A stretch of DNA of 64,000 nt from Ferirhizobium litorale (GCA_030028905.1 JALDYZ010000003.1:248001-312000); one strand, 5' to 3'. Numbered from the stretch's first letter, positions 27,133-36,841 are shown. Program-made: numbers and translations. Notes: generated by a model from the sequence alone, not told the origin.

Positions 27133-28353
27133 ATGATGCACCGCTTCAAGGATGCCCGCATCCTCATGTACAGCCATGACACATTCGGTCTTGGCCATCT
27201 GAGGCGTTGTCGGACGATTGCCCATTCGCTGGTCGAGGACTATCGCGGGCTGAACATACTGATCATTTCGGGCGCCACCATTGCCGGTGCATTCGACTAT
27301 CGTGCCCGCGTCGATTTCGTGAAAATCCCGAGTGTCATCAAGCTGCGCAATGGCGAGTACACCTCGCTGGCACGCCATATCGACCTTCATGAAACGCTGA
27401 AAATGCGCCAGTCGATCATCCGCCAGACCGCCGAGAGCTTCGAGCCCGATATCTTCATCGTCGACAAGGAACCGATGGGACTACGTGGCGAGATCGAAGA
27501 AACATTATCCTTCCTCAAGCGGCGCGGCTGCAAGCTGGTTCTCGGCTTGCGGGAGGTCATGGACGCGCCCCGGCTGCTCGAGGCAGAATGGAAGCGTAAC
27601 GACGTGATGGGCAAGATCGATACGTATTACGACCGGATCTGGGTCTATGGTCCGCCGGAGTTCTACGACCCGCTCGTCGGGCTGGACGCGCCGAAGGGCA
27701 TTCGCGACAGGATGGATTTCGTCGGCTTCCTGCAGAGAAGCGTTTCCTATCACGAATCTTCGGCCGAGCGGCCAGAGGGTGACTATATCCTGGTCACGAC
27801 CGGCGGCGGCGGCGACGGTTCGGACCTTATCCACAATGTCATCGATGCCTATCAGAACGATCCGATGCTGCCGCACAAGGCCCTCGTCGTGCTCGGCCCC
27901 TACATGCCGGCACGTGAACGGGTCAAGCTGACGCGCAAGGCGGCGAAGGTGCCACAGATCGAGGTCATAGAATTTGACAACAGGATGGAAGAGCTGATCG
28001 CCGGGGCGACGGCCGTGGTAGCAATGGGTGGGTACAACACCTATTGCGAGATCCTGTCCTTCAACAAGCCGGCGTTGATCGTCCCGCGGCTGCAACCGCG
28101 CGAGGAACAACTCATCCGTGCTCGACGCGCATCGGAAATCGGCCTGGTCGACATGCTATTGCCGGCGGAGGCCGAAGACCCGGCGCGGCTTGCAGCGACC
28201 TTGCGCGCGCTCCCCGAACGGTTGCCACCATCCGCGAGCGTCCCGGGCTTCACGCTCGAGGGCTTGCCGACCATCTCGCGGATCGTCGGGGACTGGCTGA
28301 TCGAGCGGGAGGAAGACGAGCTTCAGTCGGGCGAGGGGCAGATCCGGGCATGA
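27133..28353 (+). CDS. MurG/GT28-like glycosyltransferase 1
   Basis: 406 residues, related to the GT28 C-terminal fold proteins found in bacterial glycan loci. The N-terminal donor domain begins ILMYSHDTFGLGHLRRC, and the C-terminal half has VTTGGGGDG and GGYNTYCEILSFNKPALIVPR, corresponding to the UDP-sugar site. Start ATG 27133 follows GGGAAAAG; 13 upstream codons are open. It is 72 bp after the permease and overlaps the next gene by ATGA. The protein two genes on is similar, so the operon contains a pair of this type around a GT4. Confidence 0.82.
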   Translation: MMHRFKDARILMYSHDTFGLGHLRRCRTIAHSLVEDYRGLNILIISGATIAGAFDYRARVDFVKIPSVIKLRNGEYTSLARHIDLHETLKMRQSIIRQTAESFEPDIFIVDKEPMGLRGEIEETLSFLKRRGCKLVLGLREVMDAPRLLEAEWKRNDVMGKIDTYYDRIWVYGPPEFYDPLVGLDAPKGIRDRMDFVGFLQRSVSYHESSAERPEGDYILVTTGGGGDGSDLIHNVIDAYQNDPMLPHKALVVLGPYMPARERVKLTRKAAKVPQIEVIEFDNRMEELIAGATAVVAMGGYNTYCEILSFNKPALIVPRLQPREEQLIRARRASEIGLVDMLLPAEAEDPARLAATLRALPERLPPSASVPGFTLEGLPTISRIVGDWLIEREEDELQSGEGQIRA

Positions 28354-29594
28354 AAAAGGATCGGAAAATTGTCGTCGTACTCAAGGGATATCCGCGCCTG
28401 TCGGAAACCTTCATCGCCCAGGAACTGCTCGGGCTCGAAAAGGCCGGTTTTGAACTCGAACTCGTATCACTGCGCCGACCGACGGACCTAAAACGACACC
28501 CCGTGCACGACGAGATCCGCGCACCCGTTCGCTACCTGCCGGAATACCTGCATGAAGAGCCGATCCGCGTGATCCGTGCGCTCTGGGCGTGTCGCAACAA
28601 GCCCGGCTTCAAGAAGGCGTTTTCGGCATTTGTCGCGGATTTCCGGCGAGATTTCACCCGTAACCGGATCCGCCGTCTGGGCCAGGCCGCCGTACTGGCA
28701 GCCGAATGGCCAAAGGACGGGAGCTGGCTGCACGCGCATTTTATCCATACCCCCGCATCGGTCGCCTACTATGCCAGCCTGATCACCGGCAATCCCTGGA
28801 CGTGCTCGGCCCATGCCAAGGACATATGGATCTCCCCCGACTGGGAGCTTTCCGGAAAGCTTGCAAGTACGCGATGGGTCGTGACCTGCACACATGTAGG
28901 CTACAGCCACCTGCAGCGTCTCAGCGGTGCCAATCGCAACGTGCATCTCAGCTACCACGGCCTTGATTTTTCGCGCTTCCACCAATTTGAAGGACAACGG
29001 GCGCTGCGCGACGGCAGCCGTCCCGATGATCCGGTTGTCATCCTCAGCGTCGGTCGCGCTGTCAAGAAGAAGGGCTTCGACATCTTGCTCCGGTCGCTTG
29101 CCCTGATCCCCCGAGATCTCAACTGGCGCTTCGAGCACGTTGGCGGCGGCGACCAGCTGGACGGGCTGAAAGCGCTTGCGCAAAAGCTCGGCATCGCCGA
29201 CAGGATCACCTGGAAGGGTGCTCTCGACCAGCAGGATGTTCTCACCCACTATCGCACGGCGGATATCTTTGCACTGGCCTGCCGCATTGCGTCGGATGGC
29301 GACCGCGATGGTCTTCCGAACGTGCTCGTCGAGGCGTCGAGCCAGCGGCTGGTCTGTGTTTCGACAACCGTTTCCGGCGTCCCGGAATTGTTGAGCGACC
29401 GCGAGAACGGCTTCCTGGTTCCTCCGGAAAATCCGCAGGCACTGGCTGCGGCCCTCGAAGCCGCCATCCGAAACCCAGCGCTGAGGCACGAGCTAGGCGA
29501 AGCCGCTGAAAGGCGAGTCCGGACCGAATTCGACTACAATACCAGCATCCGCCAGCTCGAAAACCTCTTCGAGACCGAGTGGAAAGCTGCGTGA
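28350..29594 (+). CDS. Glycosyltransferase family 4
   Basis: 414-residue GT-B enzyme. N-terminus IVVVLKGYPRLSETFIAQEL is the acceptor-side domain; the C-terminus has the GT4 donor motif EASSQRLVCVSTTVSGVPELL. Start ATG 28350 overlaps the previous stop. It presumably adds a hexose to an oligosaccharide or lipid-linked acceptor in the cytoplasm; donor and acceptor are unknown. Overlaps the next gene by TGATG. Confidence 0.88.
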   Translation: MKKDRKIVVVLKGYPRLSETFIAQELLGLEKAGFELELVSLRRPTDLKRHPVHDEIRAPVRYLPEYLHEEPIRVIRALWACRNKPGFKKAFSAFVADFRRDFTRNRIRRLGQAAVLAAEWPKDGSWLHAHFIHTPASVAYYASLITGNPWTCSAHAKDIWISPDWELSGKLASTRWVVTCTHVGYSHLQRLSGANRNVHLSYHGLDFSRFHQFEGQRALRDGSRPDDPVVILSVGRAVKKKGFDILLRSLALIPRDLNWRFEHVGGGDQLDGLKALAQKLGIADRITWKGALDQQDVLTHYRTADIFALACRIASDGDRDGLPNVLVEASSQRLVCVSTTVSGVPELLSDRENGFLVPPENPQALAAALEAAIRNPALRHELGEAAERRVRTEFDYNTSIRQLENLFETEWKAA

Positions 29595-30745
29595 TGGCGC
29601 ACGAGACGCCTTCGCCGCGCGTCTTTTTCTATGTCCAGCATCTGCTCGGCATCGGACATCTGGCCCGCGCCAGCCGTATCGCCGATGCCCTGGTCGAAGA
29701 CCATTTCGAGGTCACCGTCGTCACCGGTGGTTCGCCCGTACCCGGTTTTCCCGGGACGAGGGTCAAGCATCTGGAGCTTCCAGCCGTCCTTTCAGGCGAT
29801 GCAGGCTTCAGGGGGCTCGTCGATGAAGCAGGAAAACCGGTCGACGCAGCATTCGAGGCTCGCCGCCGTGACATGTTGCTCGGTGCGTTTCAGGGGTGTG
29901 ATCCGAACATCGTCATAATAGAAGCCTTCCCCTTCGGACGCCGGCAGGTCCGCTTCGAACTGCTGCCACTGCTTGCCCAGATGCGGGCAATGGAGCGCCG
30001 TCCACGCGTCGTCACTTCACTGCGAGACATCCTGCAGGAGCGCACCAAGCCCGGTCGCGACGAGGAAACGGTGGCTCTGGTGAAGGAGCATTTCGATCGG
30101 GTCCTCGTCCATGGCGACCCCGCCTTTGCACGTCTGGAAGAGACCTTTCCGCTTGCGACGGAGATCGCCGACAAGATCACCTATACAGGGCTGGTCGCGC
30201 CATCTCTCGCTCCTCCTGCAGGCGATACCTTCGATATCGTCGTCTCCGCCGGCGGCGGTGCAGTCGGCATGGACCTTGTGCGAGCGGCCCGGGATGCGGC
30301 GCAGAACCTTCAGCATCTTCGTTGGTGTGTGATAACTGGCCCCAATCTGCCGCAGGCGGATTTCGATATTCTCGCCTCGCAGGTCCCGAAAAACCTCCGG
30401 CTTTTCCGCTTTCGTCGCGATTTTGCGGGTCTTCTCTCAGGATGCCGTCTTTCGATCTCACAGGCAGGCTACAATACGGTCTGCGATATTCTGCAGGCAG
30501 GTTGCCGTTCGCTGTTGATTCCGTTCATGGCGGGCGGCGAGACGGAACAGAGTGTGCGTGCCGAGCGGTTGGAGAGGCTCGGCCTCGCGCATGTTCTACC
30601 AGAATCCGATCTTACTCCATCGCGATTGCAGGTCATGGTGGAAAAGATCCTCGCACGACCCCCAACAGTAGCCCCTCCGCTCGATCTCGACGGCGCGCGG
30701 CGTACGGCCGAAATCCTTCGCTCGCTCCTGCACGAGACGGCCTAG
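29594..30745 (+). CDS. MurG/GT28-like glycosyltransferase 2
   Basis: 383 residues. N-terminus VFFYVQHLLGIGHLARASRIADAL parallels the FGLGHLRRCRTIAHSL of the gene at 27133. C-terminus has VVSAGGGAVG and SQAGYNTVCDILQAGCRSLLIPF, the GT28-type donor region. ATG 29594 shares its A with the preceding stop. Last gene of the transporter/glycosyltransferase operon; a 383-bp gap follows. Confidence 0.82.
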   Translation: MAHETPSPRVFFYVQHLLGIGHLARASRIADALVEDHFEVTVVTGGSPVPGFPGTRVKHLELPAVLSGDAGFRGLVDEAGKPVDAAFEARRRDMLLGAFQGCDPNIVIIEAFPFGRRQVRFELLPLLAQMRAMERRPRVVTSLRDILQERTKPGRDEETVALVKEHFDRVLVHGDPAFARLEETFPLATEIADKITYTGLVAPSLAPPAGDTFDIVVSAGGGAVGMDLVRAARDAAQNLQHLRWCVITGPNLPQADFDILASQVPKNLRLFRFRRDFAGLLSGCRLSISQAGYNTVCDILQAGCRSLLIPFMAGGETEQSVRAERLERLGLAHVLPESDLTPSRLQVMVEKILARPPTVAPPLDLDGARRTAEILRSLLHETA

Positions 30746-31128
30746 CTTGCGGCAAGGTCACGTGGGAATCCGTACGCCTTTGACGAATGTCAGATCGCGG
30801 CGCAGTCTTGGGGAGCATCCCTAAACGCTCAGGCTAACCCATTGTAACGACACTATTGTCTTTGGCACAAAAGCTTGCGATGCTGCGATCTACAAGCATA
30901 ATCTATGAAGCGGGCAGTGGATGGAAGTCATTTGCGGCCCGTTTTCAACTCTGAGAAACACGATCGGCTGGCGTAGTGCGCAAGGCGCGCCGGCAACGGT
31001 TCCGGAGCCACCTTGGGAAGCAACCACTCGATAGAGCAGACACGATTTCTTCCACGTCTATACCGGTAGACCGCAATGCCGACAGCCTGCCTGAAGCAGG
31101 CGTCGCTGACGCAAGGAGAGCGGCAGGC
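30746..31128. other. 383-bp intergenic region before MscS gene
   Basis: Ends the glycosyltransferase operon and must carry the promoter of the channel gene. The AT-richer part is at about 30838-30910. A TGGCAC...TTGC pair at 30863-30878 resembles a sigma-54 site but has one base too many between the blocks. No hairpin with T-run and no convincing open frame were found. Confidence 0.45.
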
Positions 31129-33306
31129 ATGAATTTGGTTTCGCCACCGACACGGATTGCGCATTGGCTTCTTGCGCTCGCCGTGATGTTTTCGATCGCA
31201 ATCGCATCGCATCGTGCCTGGGCCCAGACCCCGGCTCCACCCCAGGATAAGATCGACCAACTGATCAATCTTCTGGACGATCCCGATGTGCGCGCATTTC
31301 TGGCATCTCGATCATCTGCTTCGGCAGCGAGTGGTGAGCCAAGCGCAGGAGCGGCAACGCCGCCCGCCGCACCCTCAAAAGTCAACGAGGCCGAACAAAG
31401 CCTCGATCTCTGGGCCGAGGGAATTCGCTCGCATGTTCGCCAGGTTGCGTCGGCCATTCCCGACTTGCCGTCGGAAATCGGCCGGTCGCTCTACAATCTC
31501 TATGTCGCCATCGAAAGTCGCGGCATCGGTATGTCATTGTTTGCATTCGTGCTGCCGATCGTCCTCGGTGGCGGTGCTGAATGGCTCTATCGCCAGGTGA
31601 TGGCGCGCCGGCGTCTCGCCCATCCGGATCACGAATCTGCGTTGCCCACGATATCAACACGCCTGGCAACCGGGATCGTTCCGCCACTCCTGTTCGGCGT
31701 CGTCCTCATTACCCTGTTTCTGGCGGTCAGTTCTCGGGGGATCGTTGCCACGCTCATCTTCCGCGTGCTGCTGGCTATTACCATCTACCGCCTGATTGGC
31801 GCCGTCACCCGGCTCATACTCCGACAGGAGAAGGAGGAAGTAGCGGAACCCCTACCCGATGCGATCGCAGCCGCCAATGCCAGGGAGACCTTCTGGTCAC
31901 GCCGTGTTGCGGTCTTTGCCGGAGTTTTTCTCATCGGCTGGGTGGCAGCGGTATCGCTCGCGGCACTGGGAGCGCCCTATGGCACCACCAGGGTTGTCGC
32001 TTACGCATTCGGGATCGCCCTTTGGGCAATTGCTGTGGAAACCATCTGGCAGCGTCCGCTGACCAATCCTGAGACTCGGCGCGGCGGCATGCATGACTGG
32101 CTTCTGACCCTGTGGATTACCGCGCTATGGCTCATCTGGGTCGCGGGGGCCAACATAATGTTCTGGCTGCTTCTCTATGCGGTTCTTCTTCCCATCGTAC
32201 TGAGGAAGAGTACGCGCTTTGTAACCGACGCATTCTCCGCTCAACGCAAGGACAAGGAGAATTTCAACATACTCGTCGAAGTCATGGTGGACCGTGGTGT
32301 CAGGGCCCTGATCATCGCGCTCGCAGTCGGATGGCTGGCGCTGCAGTTGGAACTCCATCCCAACATTGCCACGTCGGACGTGCTGGTGAGTCGAGTAATC
32401 CGAGGCGTTCTCGGCGGTGTTCTTATCCTTCTTTTTGCGGATCTCGTGTGGCAGCTCGTCAAGGCATTCATCAACCGTCGCCTCGAACTTGCTCAAATCG
32501 CGGGTGGCACCGACGAGGAACTGGCCCGCAAGGGGCGCCTGCTGACGCTACTGCCGACCCTTCGAAACTTCCTTGCGGTGGTTATCGCCGTAGTTGCCGT
32601 GCTGATGGTCCTGGCGGGACTCGGCGTGCAGATCGGCCCGCTGATTGCGGGGGCCGGCATCTTCGGCGTCGCCATCGGCTTCGGTTCGCAGGCGCTCGTA
32701 AAGGATGTCATCAGCGGCATCTTCTACATGACGGACGATGCATTTCGCGTCGGTGAGTACATCCAGAGCGGCAGCTACAAGGGAACAGTGGAATCCTTCA
32801 GCATCCGCTCGGTCAAGCTGCGCCACCACCGCGGCCCAGTCTTCACGATTCCGTTCGGCTCGCTCGGCGCCGTCCAGAACATGAGCCGCGACTGGGTCAT
32901 CGACAAGTTCATGCTGCAGGTTAGTTATGACGCCGATATTGCCAAGGTGAAGAAGCTGGTGAAGGGCGTCGGCGCGGCACTCCTCGAGGATCCGGAAATG
33001 GGGCCGCAGATTATCGAAACCGTCAAGATGAAGGGCGTCGAGCAATTTGGTGACTATGGCATCACCCTGAGCTTCGCGGTCATGACGAAGCCTGGCTTCC
33101 AGGCAAAGATCAGGCGAACGGCTTATCTCATGATTCGCGAGGCCTTTGCTGCAAACGGCATCGAGTTCGCCTCACCGGTCGTTCAGGTCGCAGCGGACGA
33201 GCACTCAACGGCAGCGGCAGCGAAGGCGGCGAACGATGCCATCGCCAAGAAAAAACTTGCCACGCAAATGCAGGCCGAAGGAGGGGGCGAAGAGGAAGAA
33301 CAGTAG
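31129..33306 (+). CDS. Large MscS-family mechanosensitive channel
   Basis: 725 residues. A signal peptide (cut near AWA/QT, residue 34) is followed by a periplasmic region, about nine to ten hydrophobic segments, and the MscS pore/beta domain: AGAGIFGVAIGFGSQALVKD, VGEYIQSGSYKGTVESFSIR and IPFGSLGAVQN. The C-terminal tail is rich in Ala/Lys/Glu. It releases solutes upon membrane tension. ATG 31129 has AAGGAGAG eight bases before it; 51 upstream codons are open but are non-membrane and unlike a signal peptide. It resembles the larger YbiO/YnaI type rather than plain MscS. Confidence 0.92.
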   Translation: MNLVSPPTRIAHWLLALAVMFSIAIASHRAWAQTPAPPQDKIDQLINLLDDPDVRAFLASRSSASAASGEPSAGAATPPAAPSKVNEAEQSLDLWAEGIRSHVRQVASAIPDLPSEIGRSLYNLYVAIESRGIGMSLFAFVLPIVLGGGAEWLYRQVMARRRLAHPDHESALPTISTRLATGIVPPLLFGVVLITLFLAVSSRGIVATLIFRVLLAITIYRLIGAVTRLILRQEKEEVAEPLPDAIAAANARETFWSRRVAVFAGVFLIGWVAAVSLAALGAPYGTTRVVAYAFGIALWAIAVETIWQRPLTNPETRRGGMHDWLLTLWITALWLIWVAGANIMFWLLLYAVLLPIVLRKSTRFVTDAFSAQRKDKENFNILVEVMVDRGVRALIIALAVGWLALQLELHPNIATSDVLVSRVIRGVLGGVLILLFADLVWQLVKAFINRRLELAQIAGGTDEELARKGRLLTLLPTLRNFLAVVIAVVAVLMVLAGLGVQIGPLIAGAGIFGVAIGFGSQALVKDVISGIFYMTDDAFRVGEYIQSGSYKGTVESFSIRSVKLRHHRGPVFTIPFGSLGAVQNMSRDWVIDKFMLQVSYDADIAKVKKLVKGVGAALLEDPEMGPQIIETVKMKGVEQFGDYGITLSFAVMTKPGFQAKIRRTAYLMIREAFAANGIEFASPVVQVAADEHSTAAAAKAANDAIAKKKLATQMQAEGGGEEEEQ

Positions 33307-33421
33307 CGTAATTGTGCGCAGGCCTGTCTCGGAAATCCGGCGGTGCGTGCCAGTTGCGGTTTTCCTTCACGCAGCCATCCCGTTGACACCCGCAGGCCCA
33401 TCATCCTACTCCTGATCGCGC

Positions 33422-34519
33422 ATGAAGATCGCTTTCTATTCACCGCTGAAATCGCCCCGTCATCCCGTTCCATCGGGCGACCGCCTGATGGCCCGTCTTC
33501 TGATCGCAGCGCTAAGGCGCGCCGGGCATTCGGTCGAATTGGCTACGGAGTTGCGCACGTACCTGCCTGATCCTTCCCCCGAAACGCACTGCGCGATTCG
33601 TCGCGAAGCAGTCGCGGAAACGAACCGCATTTCAGCGCTCTGGACACAGCATGGCCCACCCGACGCATGGCTCTGCTACCACCCCTACTACAAGGCCCCG
33701 GATCTGATCGGCCCGAAACTTGCTCTAGATTTCGCTGTCCCATATCTGACGGTCGAAGCGTCCTACTCTTCACGCCGCAATGTCGGCGGCTGGGAACAAT
33801 CGCAGCAGGAAGTGCTGGTCGCGATCCGGCAAGCGGCCGTCAATATTTGCCTGACGAAGCGCGATCTCGATGGTCTTCGCCGCGCCGCACCATCTGCTCA
33901 TTTGACGATGCTCGCGCCATTCATCGACACCCTTCCGTTCATGAGTCACGCGCCGAGGCCGCAGCCCGATCGCCTGATCACGGTGGCGATGATGCGCAAG
34001 GGCGACAAGCTTGAGAGCTATCTCCTGCTGGCCGAAGCGCTTGAGCAAATTCGAGACATCGCCTGGACACTGTCGATCGTCGGCGACGGCGCATGCCGTC
34101 CACAGTTGCAAGAGCGCTATGCAGCATTCGGCGACAGGATCGAGTGGCATGGAGAAAAACCGACTGAAGAGATCGCCCGGTTGCTTTCGCAAAGCGCGCT
34201 CTATGTCTGGCCGGGATGCGGCGAGGCCTACGGGCTCGCCTATCTCGAGGCACAGGCGGCGGGTCTGCCCGTCGTGGCGATGGAGACCGCCGGTGTGCCG
34301 GAAGTGGTTGCTGCCGGCAGAAGCGGAATCCTCACCCCTGAAGGCGACCTACCTGCTCTGGCGTCCGCAATCGCGCGACTTCTTGGCAATGAAGTCGAGC
34401 GACGAGGTCTGGCCGCGGCAGCGCGCGAGAACACGCGCGCATTGCACTCCATAGAAGGTGCCGCCCAGCGGCTGGATGCGATCCTTTCGACGATCCGGGA
34501 AACAAGAGATGAGCGCTAG
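33422..34519 (+). CDS. Glycosyltransferase family 4
   Basis: 365-residue GT-B enzyme with the GT4 donor region GCGEAYGLAYLEAQAAGLPVV near residue 265. The N-terminus MKIAFYSPLKSPRHPVPSGD has the nucleotide-sugar loop. The stop overlaps the following deacetylase gene by 11 bp, so both are made together. It is separated from the MscS gene by 115 bp with no visible terminator. Donor and acceptor unknown. Confidence 0.88.
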   Translation: MKIAFYSPLKSPRHPVPSGDRLMARLLIAALRRAGHSVELATELRTYLPDPSPETHCAIRREAVAETNRISALWTQHGPPDAWLCYHPYYKAPDLIGPKLALDFAVPYLTVEASYSSRRNVGGWEQSQQEVLVAIRQAAVNICLTKRDLDGLRRAAPSAHLTMLAPFIDTLPFMSHAPRPQPDRLITVAMMRKGDKLESYLLLAEALEQIRDIAWTLSIVGDGACRPQLQERYAAFGDRIEWHGEKPTEEIARLLSQSALYVWPGCGEAYGLAYLEAQAAGLPVVAMETAGVPEVVAAGRSGILTPEGDLPALASAIARLLGNEVERRGLAAAARENTRALHSIEGAAQRLDAILSTIRETRDER

Positions 34520-35261
34520 CAATATCTGGCACCCCTTGCTTTTGGAGCTGGATCGCTGGCAGGCGGCTGGAAGGCAGGCAAGCTTGTGGCTGCGCGACGA
34601 TGACGCGATTGAACCTACTCCAGCGCTGGAACGGCTGCTGTCGCTGACGGGAAGTCATCACATACCGGTGGCCCTGGCCGTCATCCCGGCACACACCGGC
34701 GAACGGTTGGCACGCCACCTCGACAGCGCTCCACACACAACGGTCGTCGTCCATGGCTGGTCACATCGCAACTATGCGTCGCCACAGGAGAAAAAGCAGG
34801 AGCTCGGGCTACATCGACCGCCCGAAGTCGTGCTTGAAGAGCTTGCAAAGGGGTTGACCCTGTTGGAGGAACTGCATCGCTTGCGAATTCAGCCCGTTCT
34901 CGTGCCCCCGTGGAATCGCATCGACAGCCGCCTTGTTCCCGAACTCGAAGGTCTCGGCTATGAGGCACTATCTGTCTATGGTCCCGAGAAGACCGGCACT
35001 ATCCGCCAGATCAATACCCATGTCGATCTCATGGACTGGCACGGCACGCGCGGCGGGCGCCCGCACGACGTGCTGGCACTCGAACTTGCCGCCAATCTTG
35101 CAAGGACATTCGAAAGCGGCGGTGCCGTCGGTTTCCTGACCCACCACCTCGTCCATGACGAAATGGCCTGGGGCTTCCTCGAGGAACTTTTTGCGGTCAT
35201 GGAGGCGCATCCGGGCTGCCGTTGGCACTCGATCGGCGATGTTCCCGGTGCGACCGGGTAA
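34509..35261 (+). CDS. Polysaccharide deacetylase-like (NodB-fold) protein
   Basis: 250 residues. The NodB-type metal triad is visible: Asp-Asp in LWLRDDDAIEP and HxxxH in VVVHGWSHRN. VLVPPWNRID and LTHHLVHDE supply the later conserved Pro/His segments. Such enzymes remove N- or O-acetyl groups from glycans. There is no signal peptide, so it acts in the cytoplasm, perhaps on the product of the coupled GT4. ATG 34509 lies within the end of the GT4 gene. Confidence 0.82.
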   Translation: MSASNIWHPLLLELDRWQAAGRQASLWLRDDDAIEPTPALERLLSLTGSHHIPVALAVIPAHTGERLARHLDSAPHTTVVVHGWSHRNYASPQEKKQELGLHRPPEVVLEELAKGLTLLEELHRLRIQPVLVPPWNRIDSRLVPELEGLGYEALSVYGPEKTGTIRQINTHVDLMDWHGTRGGRPHDVLALELAANLARTFESGGAVGFLTHHLVHDEMAWGFLEELFAVMEAHPGCRWHSIGDVPGATG

Positions 35262-35298
35262 AGTGGAGACGAAACGTATCTTCCGGTCCGCCGCGCCC

Positions 35299-36126
35299 TC
35301 AGAGATCCACGATCAGCTCGTCGCGCGCGACAAATCCGCCCGGAAACACTTTTTTCAACGCTGCGTCGATGACGTGCAATTCGCTGTCCGTGCGCGACGG
35401 CATATGATGCATCACCGCGACCTGCTTCGCGTTCGCAGCCTCCGCAAGCCTGACAGCCTGCTGCCATGAAGAATGGCCATAGCCCGCATGAGCCGGCATT
35501 TCCTCGTCGGTATATGTTGCATCATAGAGGAAGAGATCGGCATCACGGATGAGTTCCAGGACGACGGGATCAAGGATGCCCGGGACATGCTCCGTATCGG
35601 TGATCAGCGCCACCACTTTGTCCTTCCATTCGACGCGATAGCCGATCGCACCGCCTGGATGTTTGAGCAGCCCTGTCCTGATTGTGACGTCCGGATATGG
35701 GTGCAGGACATCACGGGCGTGAAAATCGCGAAACCGCAGGTTGGCGCCACAAATCGCCAGTTCGACGGGGAACCACGGCGGACGCATGAATTGTGACATC
35801 ATGTCCCGGGTCGTCATCAGCCCGCCCATATGACCGGACCACAGCGTCACCGATGACAGCGGATCGAAGAGCGGTCCGAAGTAGGGCAATCCGATGATGT
35901 GGTCGTAGTGACAGTGGGTGAAGAACAGGTTCAGATCAGACACACCATCGGCTCGCAGCGCCCGTCCCGCGGCACGAATGCCCGAACCCGCGTCGAACAT
36001 CAGTCGATGTTCTCCGCATTGCATCTCAATGCAGGTGGTGCTTCCCCCATAGTACTCAAATTCCGAACCGGATACCGGCAGGCTACCGCGCACTCCCCAA
36101 AACCGCACCCGAAACACGTCTTTCAT
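35299..36126 (-). CDS. MBL-fold metallo-hydrolase, PhnP/phosphodiesterase-like
   Basis: 275 residues of the metallo-beta-lactamase fold. The two-metal motif HCHYDH (71-76), Asp in LITDTEHVPG and His in VAVMHHMPSRTD are present. VRFWGVRGSLPVSG at the start and YYGGSTTC are typical of COG1235 (PhnP-like cyclic phosphodiesterases). ATG 36126 follows AAGAGAG; upstream codons are open. It lies next to a cyclic-nucleotide-binding protein gene in the same direction, so hydrolysis of a cyclic phosphate is plausible but unproven. Confidence 0.8.
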   Translation of the reverse strand: MKDVFRVRFWGVRGSLPVSGSEFEYYGGSTTCIEMQCGEHRLMFDAGSGIRAAGRALRADGVSDLNLFFTHCHYDHIIGLPYFGPLFDPLSSVTLWSGHMGGLMTTRDMMSQFMRPPWFPVELAICGANLRFRDFHARDVLHPYPDVTIRTGLLKHPGGAIGYRVEWKDKVVALITDTEHVPGILDPVVLELIRDADLFLYDATYTDEEMPAHAGYGHSSWQQAVRLAEAANAKQVAVMHHMPSRTDSELHVIDAALKKVFPGGFVARDELIVDL

Positions 36127-36185
36127 CACTCTCTTGTTTGCATCGCGGACTATCCTGCGTCCGGCGGCATGTGAAATGCTCCGCA

Positions 36186-36216
36186 TTCTGAAAAACAATC
36201 AGTAATTTATTCAGAA
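36186..36216. promoter_or_regulatory. AT-rich inverted repeat upstream of MBL hydrolase gene
   Basis: TTCTGAA at 36186-36192 and TTCAGAA at 36210-36216 with a 17-bp AT-rich spacer, 60-90 bp before the hydrolase ATG in a 208-bp gap. The dyad and low GC suggest a promoter/operator. The rest of the gap holds no plausible gene. Confidence 0.4.
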
Positions 36217-36334
36217 AGCAAGCACCGACATCAGCAGTTGGCCGAATGTCTACGACGCAGACGTAGCCGCAAGTCGATCGAATTCCCAACAACTCTCAGG
36301 AGCGGACCATATGCAGGACAGGCGGCGCGGCGGG

Positions 36335-36808
36335 TCAGCCGGTCTGCCGTTGGCGGCTGCGAACTTCTGTCAGTTCGCTCGTCACATGGCTGAGGCGTGA
36401 TGCCAGAACCCGCATGATTTCGATGGCGATATCGGGAAAATCATTAAGGAGCTTCAAGAAGTCATCCTTGCTGATCTTCAGCACTTCCACGGGTTCGGCG
36501 GCCTTGACTGTCGCCGTTCGCGAAACATCGCAAAGGATAGCGATCTCGCCCACGATCGAATTATACTCGACCTCGGCAACCTTGATCTGTCCGCTCGGTG
36601 AGTCGACCAGGATATCCGCTTTTCCCGTGAGGATGACATAGGCGGCGTCGCCCGCGTCACCCTGGCGGAACAGGATGTCGCCGGCTCGAAAACTGAGCCT
36701 GTCCGACGTGAAGGCAAGCAGCTTCAGCTTCGTCGGAGGCACTCCCGCAAAAAGCGGAAGTTGTTGCAACATTTTCACTTCATCTTTCAGCAGCATAGCA
36801 GTTCCCAT
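36335..36808 (-). CDS. Cyclic nucleotide-binding domain protein
   Basis: 157 residues, a single CRP-type sensor barrel without a helix-turn-helix. The phosphate-binding cassette VGEIAILCDVSRTATV (87-101) has Glu88 and Arg97, the residues that hold the ribose and cyclic phosphate, so binding of cAMP or cGMP is expected. A C-terminal helix (IMRVLASRLSHVTSELTEV) could dimerise or dock onto a partner. It follows the degenerate ABC gene by 33 bp in the same direction, so the likely partner is that protein. Confidence 0.85.
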   Translation of the reverse strand: MGTAMLLKDEVKMLQQLPLFAGVPPTKLKLLAFTSDRLSFRAGDILFRQGDAGDAAYVILTGKADILVDSPSGQIKVAEVEYNSIVGEIAILCDVSRTATVKAAEPVEVLKISKDDFLKLLNDFPDIAIEIMRVLASRLSHVTSELTEVRSRQRQTG

Positions 36809-36841
36809 TGCCCCAGTGTGCCCTTTGCGGGCCTCGTTATT

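Noticed and set aside
30863-30878. Sigma-54-like TGGCAC/TTGC promoter
   Set aside because: Six bases lie between TGGCAC and TTGC, one more than the consensus allows, so GG-GC spacing is wrong.
30928-31260. 110-codon minus-strand frame before the MscS gene
   Set aside because: Overlaps the MscS signal peptide in antisense; no ribosome site or family match.
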